The notes beneath the pieces were generated by a model. It ran no database searches, was not told the origin of the DNA, and worked only from the letters and a program-made list of their open reading frames with translations. The translations under genes and the position numbers were made by a program. 17,731 nucleotides of DNA from OMOG01 sp041485845 (GTDB lineage: Bacteria; Acidobacteriota; Terriglobia; Bryobacterales; Bryobacteraceae): the NCBI GenBank assembly GCA_041485845.1, contig JBGPKH010000110.1, positions 1 through 17,731 on the forward strand, in the 5' to 3' direction. Positions 8,154 through 14,412 of the stretch are shown in pieces. How positions within the stretch are numbered: position 1 is the first letter of the stretch; the number at the start of each line of letters is the position of its first letter.

Positions 8154-8182
8154 TTGTAACTTGACATACTCCCACGTATAAT
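8154..8182 (+). promoter_or_regulatory. Sigma70-type promoter for the CHASE3 kinase
   Basis: TTGTAA (8154-8159) and a perfect TATAAT (8177-8182) are separated by exactly 17 bp, placing the transcription start near 8189 with a leader of about 29 nt before ATG 8218. The surrounding 8041-8220 is about 37% GC by hand count, far below the flanking genes. The divergent intergenic region 7928-8217 must also hold the promoter of the minus-strand operon starting at 7927, but I could not assign it. Confidence 0.6.
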
Positions 8183-8217
8183 CACTTTATCTCGAAGATG
8201 TTCGGTTATTTTCAGTC

Positions 8218-9819
8218 ATGTTCAGCATAATTCGCAAAGCTTTGCGCGCGTGGGTTAATCTACCCCTGATGATCAAAGGGACGATCGTCATCAGTATTCC
8301 TCTCACTTGCATTTTGTTCTCTGTCATCGCCCTCTACATCTTTCAGAGCCAGCGTAGCGAACTCAATGGGTGGATCCTGAGGGCGTTCCACGCGGGAAGC
8401 AGAATTCAGGCTGTAATCACGTTGCTGGCGGACGCCGAGAGCGGAACTCGGGGATTCCTCGCGACTCGCCAGGCGAAGTACCTGGAGCCCTTATACAAAT
8501 CGCGGAAGGAGTTATCCCCGAAGTTGGCGCTTCTGAAAGAGGGCCTCAAAGACAGTCCCTCCCAATTGAAACGAATTGAGCGCATCGAATTATTGGGCGG
8601 GGAAAGGATGGCGGCACTGCAGGCGCTCATTTCCGCGACCGCGCCTCGGGACTTGCTCGACCGGCTCGCCCGCGACGGCTTTCTCATGGATTCCATCCAG
8701 AAAGAGTTCGCCGCGATGCGTGCCGAAGAAGCACGTCTCTGGGCGTATCGAATCGGTGCGGAAACCACTTTGAGGAAACGCCTCTCGATCGTGATGTGCG
8801 CCGTAGGACTCTTCAGCCTGCTGGCGGGGAGCCTCGCGATGACGCTGTTTGTCACGGGAATCGTGCGGCGATCCCAATTGCTGCGGTTCAATGCGGAACG
8901 ACTTGCACACGGTCAGTCGGTGGCCGATCTGCCGCCCGGCACGGACGAAATCGGCCAACTCGGGCAAGCTCTGGCACGATCGAGCCGTCTTCTCTCGGAG
9001 CGCGAAAGCGAGTTGCTGAGACTCAATCAGGATCTGGACCTCAGGGTGGAGGAGCGGACATCTCAGCTCGTTCAAATCCGGGACCTGAATGAAGACTTGC
9101 GCCGGCGAGCTATCGAGCTGGAGAGCGTCAATAAAGACCTTGAGGCTTTTAGTTATTCGGTTTCCCATGACCTGCGCGCCCCGGTCCGGCACATCCGTGG
9201 GTTCTGCGAGTTGCTGGGAACGAGCGCCGGCCCATCGCTGGATGAGAAGAATCGCCGATATTTGAACACGATATCAGGCTCAGCGAAAGAACTGGGCCAG
9301 TTGATCGATGACCTTCTGTCCTTCTCGTGCATGGGCCGGACGGAAATGCGGGAGGCCCAAATCTCCGTGGAGCGCATGGCTCGCGAAGTCATGCGGGAAC
9401 TCGAGAGAGACACTCAAGGAAGAAACGTCACGTGGAACATCGGAACCTTGGCTCTCGTTCAGGGTGACCGTGCCATGCTGCGGGTGGTACTGGTCAATCT
9501 TCTTTCGAACGCATTGAAGTATACGCGGACGCGCCTTCAAGCGGAAATCGAAGTTGGATGCTGCAATGGCCGTCCTGACGAGGCGGTGTTCTTTGTTCGC
9601 GACAACGGCGTCGGATTCGACATGCGGTATGTTGACAAACTCTTCGGGGTCTTCCAGCGCCTCCACAGCGCAAAAGAATTCGAGGGTACCGGCATAGGGC
9701 TGGCGAATGTCCGTCGCATCATTGACCGGCATGGTGGCAGGACCTGGGCCGAAAGCGTCGTAGATGGAGGCGCCACCTTCTATTTTTCACTTCCCAAACA
9801 TGTGGAGGCGGAACAGTGA
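8218..9819 (+). CDS. CHASE3-HAMP sensor histidine kinase
   Basis: A 533-aa membrane kinase. The N-terminus has a transmembrane helix at about 21-43, then a mostly helical extracytoplasmic CHASE3-type sensor (about 45-185, with the typical AESGTRGFLATR segment). A second transmembrane helix (about 189-214), a HAMP linker (to about 262) and a coiled-coil (about 262-308) follow. The HisKA is of the phytochrome-like class with H317 in YSVSHDLRAPVRHI. The ATPase has N427/N431, the G1 box RDNGVGF (461-467) and the G2 box GTGIGL (490-495). All catalytic residues are present. No clear Shine-Dalgarno precedes ATG 8218. The stop overlaps the following GTG start (GTGA), the usual coupling to an Rcp1-like receiver, but that receiver is broken. 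Base composition looks less GC-rich than the neighbours. Confidence 0.95.
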   Translation: MFSIIRKALRAWVNLPLMIKGTIVISIPLTCILFSVIALYIFQSQRSELNGWILRAFHAGSRIQAVITLLADAESGTRGFLATRQAKYLEPLYKSRKELSPKLALLKEGLKDSPSQLKRIERIELLGGERMAALQALISATAPRDLLDRLARDGFLMDSIQKEFAAMRAEEARLWAYRIGAETTLRKRLSIVMCAVGLFSLLAGSLAMTLFVTGIVRRSQLLRFNAERLAHGQSVADLPPGTDEIGQLGQALARSSRLLSERESELLRLNQDLDLRVEERTSQLVQIRDLNEDLRRRAIELESVNKDLEAFSYSVSHDLRAPVRHIRGFCELLGTSAGPSLDEKNRRYLNTISGSAKELGQLIDDLLSFSCMGRTEMREAQISVERMAREVMRELERDTQGRNVTWNIGTLALVQGDRAMLRVVLVNLLSNALKYTRTRLQAEIEVGCCNGRPDEAVFFVRDNGVGFDMRYVDKLFGVFQRLHSAKEFEGTGIGLANVRRIIDRHGGRTWAESVVDGGATFYFSLPKHVEAEQ

Positions 9820-10019
9820 CGGGTCTGAAAACCGTTCTCCTCGCGGAGGGCAATCCCAATGACGTCGACCTCACGCTGGAAGCGCTTGCCCGGCACAACC
9901 TCGCAAACGAGGCCGTCGTCGTTGAGGATGGCGCTGAAGCGCGGGATTACCCGTACTCCAGGGGCAAATACCAAGACCGGAGCTGCGGCAACCCCGGGCT
10001 GAAAAGCTCCGGGGCATGA
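9816..10019 (+). pseudogene. Broken Rcp1-like response regulator
   Basis: The frame from GTG 9816 (overlapping the kinase stop) gives 67 aa. The first 60 match the N-terminal half of an Rcp1-like receiver, parallel to the protein at 3791-4279. After P60 (codon 9993-9995) homology stops abruptly at the start of the direct repeat, and seven unrelated residues lead to a stop. The phospho-aspartate, the Thr/Ser and the Lys are all missing. Substitutions at normally fixed places (LLAEGN for LLVEDN, AEARDYPY for AEALDYLY) show relaxed selection. It cannot accept phosphate, so the upstream kinase has lost its cognate receiver. Confidence 0.88.
9992..10014 (+). other. GAAA-loop hairpin at the pseudogene junction
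   Basis: CCCCGG (9992-9997) pairs with CCGGGG (10009-10014), and GCT (9998-10000) pairs with AGC (10005-10007). The loop is GAAA (10001-10004) and T10008 is bulged. It spans the point where receiver homology ends. No T-run follows, so it is not a standard terminator. It may be part of the repeat family. Confidence 0.5.
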
Positions 10020-10035
10020 GGGAAAGGGGTCCGTG
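9998..10035 (+). repeat. Direct repeat, right copy
   Basis: This is the second copy of the repeat at 7941-7979, 38 bp long, starting GCTGAAAAGCTCCGGGGCAT and ending GGGGTCCGTG. It begins within two bases of where the broken receiver loses homology, which links the repeat to the truncation. The 40 bp from its end to the NtrC-type gene hold only a short palindrome, GTAACC-G-GGTTAC, at 10067-10079. Confidence 0.85.
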
Positions 10036-10075
10036 CCCGTGCGTTGAAAAGAAGGATCGGACCGTGGTAACCGGG

Positions 10076-11551
10076 TTACTGCGCCAGGTCTTGCCGGGCG
10101 CGTTTCAGCAGACGCCACAGCGTGGCGCGGCTGACGCCCAGCAGGCGGGCGGCCTCGTGCTTATCGTCACCGGTCTGGGCAAGCACATCGAGGACGTGCC
10201 GATTCTCCGCATCCACGCGGTTGGTATAACGAATCGCGTACTCCTGGGATTCCGGGGCATGCGCGGTTCTCAGGTACGCGGGCAGATCGACCACGTCAAT
10301 CCAGGGTGAGCCGGCCATCACTGCGCCGTAGTGAATCACCTGCTCGAGCTCGCGTACGTTGCCCGGCCACGAGTGTTCGAGGAGGAGTGTCTCCGCGGCC
10401 GGCGTCAGGCCGGAGAGCTCTTTGTGGACCTCCCTTCCGGACTGGTTCAGAAAGTGCCGGATCAGCAAGGGGAGGTCCTCTCTGCGATGTTCCAGCGGCG
10501 GCAGAAAGAGCTCGAAAGTGCCGAGACGGAAAAACAGATCCTCGCGGAACGTCCGGTTGCGAACCGCCGCGCGCAAGTCCCGGTTGGTGCAGGCCACGAT
10601 GCGCAGATCGACGTGCACCGGTGAACTCCCGCCCAGTCGCTGTACCTCGCCAAACTGCACGGCGCGCAGCAGGGCCGCTTGCGCGGTCAGAGGCAGGTCT
10701 CCGAACTCGTCCAGCAGGAGAGTTCCGCCGGCGGCGCGGCCAAAATAGCCGGGTGACTCCCCGACCGCGCCGGTATAGGCGCCTTTCACGCGGCCGAACA
10801 GCTCCGCTTCAATGAGGGACTCGGGTATGGCCGCGCAATTACAGACAACCAAGGGACCCTGGTTGCGACTGCTGTAGGCGTGCAGGGCCCGCGCCACGAG
10901 CTCCTTGCCGGTGCCGCTCGGGCCGGTTACCAGGGCTGTCCGAAAATGAGGTCCAATGCGCCGCACCAGATCGAAAATGCCGCGAATCGCCAGACTGCGT
11001 CCCACCATGCCTTCAAACGAGTATTTGGTCGCGAGGCCGCTCTCCACAACCTGCAGTTCCTGGTGCTGGCGAATGGCTTGTACACTCCGGCCCAGGGCCT
11101 CGCGAAGCCGGTTGACCTCCACCGGCTTGGTCAGATAGTCGCTCGCACCGGCCTTGATCGCGGCGACGGCCGCCTCGGTCGAGTAGTCCCCGGTCAGGAG
11201 GATTACCTCGATGCGGGGGTGCATTGCCCGGATGCGGCGAAGGAGTTCGATTCCATCGATATCCGGGAGTTTCAAATCGAGAACCGCGATATCGGGCGGT
11301 TCCGTCTGCATCGCCTCGAGGCACTCCTGCCCCATGAGATGCGTCTCGACGGCGATGCCTTCGGGCACCAGCGCACGAAGGATGTTCAAGGCGTCGGGAT
11401 CGTCATCTACCGCGACAAGTCGAATCGGGCGGCGGGTCAAACTGGATAGTGTCTCAATGCTGAGAGAATTCTCTCTCAAAAATGAGACGCGTTGCGACGG
11501 CTCGCTCCCATCCTGCTGAAATCTCACGCCTCGATGTGTGGAATGTGACAT
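10076..11551 (-). CDS. NtrC-family sigma54-dependent response regulator
   Basis: A 491-aa activator. Receiver at about 42-160 (D49-D51, D92 in VLDLKLPDIDG, T120, K142). Sigma54-interaction AAA+ domain at about 178-415 with Walker A GPSGTGKE (210-217), the sigma54-contact loop as GAYTGA (257-262, Tyr for the usual Phe), Walker B LLLDEFGD (278-285) and R336/R342 in FREDLFFRL. Fis-type HTH at about 446-485 (HEAARLLGVSRATLWRLL). Phosphorylation should drive ATP-dependent opening of sigma54 promoters. The ATG at 11551 gives about 40 residues before the receiver, more than usual, and has a weak ribosome-binding site. A nested dyad lies in codons 22-34, so the true start could be later (for example TTG at codon 38). 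No sigma54 promoter was seen in the window's intergenic regions. Confidence 0.92.
   Translation of the reverse strand: MSHSTHRGVRFQQDGSEPSQRVSFLRENSLSIETLSSLTRRPIRLVAVDDDPDALNILRALVPEGIAVETHLMGQECLEAMQTEPPDIAVLDLKLPDIDGIELLRRIRAMHPRIEVILLTGDYSTEAAVAAIKAGASDYLTKPVEVNRLREALGRSVQAIRQHQELQVVESGLATKYSFEGMVGRSLAIRGIFDLVRRIGPHFRTALVTGPSGTGKELVARALHAYSSRNQGPLVVCNCAAIPESLIEAELFGRVKGAYTGAVGESPGYFGRAAGGTLLLDEFGDLPLTAQAALLRAVQFGEVQRLGGSSPVHVDLRIVACTNRDLRAAVRNRTFREDLFFRLGTFELFLPPLEHRREDLPLLIRHFLNQSGREVHKELSGLTPAAETLLLEHSWPGNVRELEQVIHYGAVMAGSPWIDVVDLPAYLRTAHAPESQEYAIRYTNRVDAENRHVLDVLAQTGDDKHEAARLLGVSRATLWRLLKRARQDLAQ
11451..11488. repeat. Nested dyad near the NtrC-type gene start
   Basis: Four 6-bp elements alternate in orientation: GTCTCA (11451-11456), TGAGAG (11461-11466), CTCTCA (11473-11478), TGAGAC (11483-11488). 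Four-base spacers lie outside each inner arm, and the centre includes the perfect 14-bp palindrome GAGAGAATTCTCTC (11462-11475). The symmetry suggests an operator for dimeric proteins or a cruciform. It lies inside the frame of the sigma54 activator if the ATG at 11551 is correct. Confidence 0.55.
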
Positions 11552-11855
11552 GCATACAAGTTCAGCGCAAAATGCCTTCTTGCAGTTGAGTTTCGGCTGG
11601 GTTGATCATGTGAGGCGCTGGCGCGGGTTCCTGCCCCCTCGCGAGCGCCTTCCTTTGCAATTCAACAGGCGCGCTATTCCCGGTAGTGACACGCTTGACC
11701 GCCCCCGGAAATTCATGGAAGTGCGCCGGGCGTGGGCGCCGATCCGTGCCGGTATGGGTTGGCCTTGCACGGGCAATTGGTCTGAGCGGTATACGCTCCT
11801 CGAAAGCCGATTCGGAGCGTGGTTCAAGACAGTTCGAAACGGAGGATCTTTCAAC
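11552..11855. other. Divergent intergenic region, NtrC-type gene / sigma factor
   Basis: These 304 bp separate the two divergent regulators if the sigma factor starts at GTG 11856. The sigma frame stays open across it (to GTG 11538), but the translated stretch resembles no sigma region and its third codon positions are not GC-biased like the rest of the gene. A weak TTGCAC (11765-11770) / TATACG (11790-11795) pair with 19-bp spacing is the only promoter-like match. Nothing else stands out. Confidence 0.45.
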
Positions 11856-12656
11856 GTGACCAGTCGGGGCGAAGTTCCAAGTTGGATACCCGTGGGCGGA
11901 CGCGGTTCGCGGCGCGATGGCATCGTGCTTCAGCATCTTACGCTGGTGAAGGCCATGGCGGCGCGCATTCACCGGGATTTGCCCATCGCGGTGGATCTTG
12001 ACGATCTCTTTCAAGCCGGCGTGGTAGGCCTGCTGGATGCGGTCGAGACGTACGATGGGTCGGAAAACGAGGCCTTCGACAGCCACGCGAAGCGCCGCAT
12101 CAAGGGCACGATTCTCGACAGCCTTCGGCAACTCGATGGGGCTCCGCGGTGCGTGCGGCAGCAGCCCGAGCGGCTGGATCCGATGGCACGCGACGCGGCT
12201 ATGAGTCTGGGTCGAGGTCAACCCGATAGCGAAACCGGGGATAGGGAAGTGAGCGTGCACCGTCCTGCGTGCGTTCCAATGCGGCTCAAGACCGTGAGCG
12301 CCGGCCGCGGCTTCACGCACCGGCGCCGGGAAGGCCACGCCGCGCCGGACGTGGCTGCGGGTCCCGAGTCACAGCCGGACAGGATCTGCGAACGCAACGA
12401 GCTTCGGCACACGCTCGACCGAGCCATCGAGCGCCTGCCGAACCGCTACCGGAAAGTCCTGATCCTGTCTTACGGCAACGACATGACGATCAAGCGGATC
12501 AGCGGGCTGCTGGGTGTCAGCGAAAGCCGTATTTCACAAATTCGCAGGAAGGCCCTGCAGAAAATGTCGGCGGAGCTGCAAGCCGGAGGATTTCCTCTGC
12601 GCGAGCACTTTACCATGGGGCGGATCCGTATGCGACCCGCGAGAGGACAGATATGA
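11856..12656 (+). CDS. FliA/sigma28-like alternative sigma factor
   Basis: The start chosen is GTG 11856, with GGAGGA 10 nt upstream, giving 266 aa, near the usual FliA length; a frame from 11538 adds 106 residues without homology. Region 2 (about residues 22-100) is clearly FliA-like: DLPIAVDLDDLFQAGVVGLL, YDGS...FDSHAKRRIKGTILD, then LRQLDGAPRCVR. Region 4 (about 180-240) has the LPNRYRKVLILSYGNDMTIKRI motif and the HTH LLGVSESRISQIRRKAL. Between them (about 101-178) the sequence is Arg/Gly/Pro-rich and no normal region 3 is recognisable. It directs RNA polymerase to a dedicated promoter set. FliA normally serves flagellar and chemotaxis genes, but no flagellar gene is nearby. ATGA overlap with the following receiver. 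Confidence 0.88.
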   Translation: MTSRGEVPSWIPVGGRGSRRDGIVLQHLTLVKAMAARIHRDLPIAVDLDDLFQAGVVGLLDAVETYDGSENEAFDSHAKRRIKGTILDSLRQLDGAPRCVRQQPERLDPMARDAAMSLGRGQPDSETGDREVSVHRPACVPMRLKTVSAGRGFTHRRREGHAAPDVAAGPESQPDRICERNELRHTLDRAIERLPNRYRKVLILSYGNDMTIKRISGLLGVSESRISQIRRKALQKMSAELQAGGFPLREHFTMGRIRMRPARGQI

Positions 12657-13132
12657 CCTTTCCAGTCGCGATCATTGGCAGCCACGTGCCTGGCGGGAAG
12701 GGGTTCACATTGAGCGAGCGGATGCAAGGGCCGGCGGCCAGACCGTTACGTATTCTGGTGGTTGAAGACAACACCGTCAATCAGCGCGTGGCGGTGCGCA
12801 TCCTGGAAAGGCAGGGACACGCCTGGGTCACGGCATCAAACGGGCGGGAGGCGCTCCAGGCGATCGCTGTCGAGCGTTTCGACGTGGTCCTGATGGACAT
12901 CCAGATGCCTGAGATGGACGGGTTGGAAGCGACGCGTAGAATCCGCGAGGAGGAACGAAGCAATGGCGGACACCTGCCCATCATCGCCTTGACTGCGAAT
13001 GCGATTCAAGGCGATCGGGACCTGTGCCTAAAAGGCGGCATGGACGCCTACGTTGCGAAGCCCGTCCGGATTTGCCAACTCCTGGGGGCGATCGACGAAG
13101 TGTTATGCGCCGCCGGCGCTCAGCGCGATTGA
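12653..13132 (+). CDS. Stand-alone receiver resembling a hybrid-kinase C-terminal REC
   Basis: A 159-aa protein with one receiver (about 31-152): E38/D39, D82 in LMDIQMPEMDG, T114 and K136. The LRILVVEDNTVNQRVAVRIL start and the LTANAIQGDRDLCLKGGMDAYVAKP segment are typical of the C-terminal receiver of BarA/ArcB-type hybrid kinases, so it may be a detached domain. The start at 12653 is supported by the ATGA overlap with the sigma gene and GAGAGGA upstream. The first 30 residues are not conserved, and ATG 12722 is an alternative. It has no output domain. It is probably an intermediate or sink in a relay, possibly controlling the co-encoded sigma factor or CpaE-like ATPase (inference). Confidence 0.9.
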   Translation: MTFPVAIIGSHVPGGKGFTLSERMQGPAARPLRILVVEDNTVNQRVAVRILERQGHAWVTASNGREALQAIAVERFDVVLMDIQMPEMDGLEATRRIREEERSNGGHLPIIALTANAIQGDRDLCLKGGMDAYVAKPVRICQLLGAIDEVLCAAGAQRD

Positions 13133-13163
13133 AACCCGCCGGCAATAAGCAGGAGGCATGCTC

Positions 13164-14324
13164 GTGCCGAAACGTGTTCTGGTAATCGAGGACAATAAAG
13201 ACTACGAAGGTCTTCTGACCTCCGTTCTGGCCCAGTGCGATGGCACTTTCGATTCGGAGTCCGTGGGCACGCTCTCGGAGGCGCTCAAGGCGATTGAACG
13301 CAGCCGGCCGGAGGTCATCCTGGTCGACCTGGATCTGCCGGACAGTTCCGGATATTCCACCTTCCTGCGCGTACGGGAGGCGGCGCACGACGGTTGCCTC
13401 ATCGTCTTAACGGGCTTGGACGACGACACTACGGCAATCCAGGCCATGGAAGACGGAGCCGAGGACTACCTCGTAAAGAGCCTGACCCAACCAGGGATGA
13501 TCCCGCAGCGGATTCAAATGGCGCTCCGGCGCTGCAGCCGGCGCGCGCCCCTGCGCCTTTCCGACAAGTTGGTGCTCGGATTTCTGGGCAGCAAGGGAGG
13601 GGTGGGAACGTCGACCCTCGCGGAGAATCTGGCAGCCATACTCGCGCTGGAAGGCTCGGAGACCATGCTCGTGGATCTTCAGCCCTCTCCGGAACGACTT
13701 GCGTCGGATGACACCGGCGCGCCGGCGCACGACTTGAACCGCCTCCTCTGCAAGCCCGCCGGAGTGATCACCGCGGCTGAGTTGAAAGCCTGCTCGACCG
13801 AGTTGACGCAGGGGCTCCGTCTGCTGCGGATGAAGCCGGCGGAAGGCGTGTGGCGGCCGCTCGGCGCCGAATACGTGACCGCCATCATATCGCTTGTGCG
13901 CCAGTTCTGTTTTCACGTGGTGTTGGATTTGGGATCGCGAGTGGATGAGAGCGTCGCCGCGGCATTGAAGGCCTGCGATAGCGTAACCGTTGTGCTGGAT
14001 ACTGAGCCGGCGGCGATTGATTCCTGCGCCACGCTCCTGCGCCAGCTCGAAAAGGTGTTGAGTCCGGAGATGCCGGAGATCCGGCTCGTGGCGGTCGACC
14101 GGTTGCACCAGAACCAGCGCGTTGCAGCCAACCACATGACCAGGCGCCTGAAGGTAAGACCGGTGCTGACGGTAACCCCGGCAGCCGACGACCTATCGAC
14201 TGCGTACCTGGCGGGAATGCCCCTGTTAACCACGCTCCATCCCGATGACGCGTTCAGCCGCTCGATGCAGGCACTAGCGGATGTTCTGGTTTCTGCGGCT
14301 GCCCGCAGGGACGGCGTGCGGTAG
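13164..14324 (+). CDS. Receiver-CpaE/ParA-family ATPase fusion (copy 2)
   Basis: The start chosen is GTG 13164, 7 nt after a perfect AGGAGG (13151-13156). The ATG at 13158 is only 1 nt from that site and unlikely to be used. The protein is 386 aa (residue numbers here count from the ATG, two higher). Receiver at about 6-125: E11/D12, D57 in LVDLDLPDSSG, T85, K107. CpaE/MinD-like ATPase at about 138-375 with deviant Walker A SKGGVGTST (145-153), D173 in LVDLQP and D257 in VVLDLGS. It has the same architecture as 4793-5965 but is clearly diverged. It follows the sigma factor and receiver genes and is the last gene of that unit. No pilus genes are present, so the partner machinery is unknown. 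Confidence 0.9.
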   Translation: MPKRVLVIEDNKDYEGLLTSVLAQCDGTFDSESVGTLSEALKAIERSRPEVILVDLDLPDSSGYSTFLRVREAAHDGCLIVLTGLDDDTTAIQAMEDGAEDYLVKSLTQPGMIPQRIQMALRRCSRRAPLRLSDKLVLGFLGSKGGVGTSTLAENLAAILALEGSETMLVDLQPSPERLASDDTGAPAHDLNRLLCKPAGVITAAELKACSTELTQGLRLLRMKPAEGVWRPLGAEYVTAIISLVRQFCFHVVLDLGSRVDESVAAALKACDSVTVVLDTEPAAIDSCATLLRQLEKVLSPEMPEIRLVAVDRLHQNQRVAANHMTRRLKVRPVLTVTPAADDLSTAYLAGMPLLTTLHPDDAFSRSMQALADVLVSAAARRDGVR

Positions 14325-14352
14325 GGCGACATTCACGATGCGCCAGCGCGCA

Positions 14353-14410
14353 GCACGGTCTGGCAGCAAGAGCCGATTGCCGCCAGCGGCCTTGCGCTGC
14401 CAGACCGTGC
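14353..14410. terminator. Long hairpin between convergent genes, possible bidirectional terminator
   Basis: GCACGGTCTGGCAGC (14353-14367) and GCTGCCAGACCGTGC (14396-14410) are perfect 15-bp inverted arms. The pairing can be extended inside by AAG/CTT and GCCG/CGGC with small bulges. It fills the 88-bp gap between two convergent stops (14324 and 14413). No T-run follows on either strand, so an intrinsic terminator is not certain; a REP-like or transposon-derived palindrome is the alternative. Confidence 0.55.
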
Positions 14411-14412
14411 CC

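Noticed and set aside
8161..8182. Consensus TTGACA (8161) with TATAAT (8177) as a promoter
   Set aside because: The spacer is only 10 bp; TTGTAA at 8154 gives the proper 17-bp spacing with the same -10.
11538..11855. 106-residue N-terminal extension of the sigma factor
   Set aside because: No sigma homology, weak coding signal, and GTG 11856 has a GGAGGA site giving a normal protein length.
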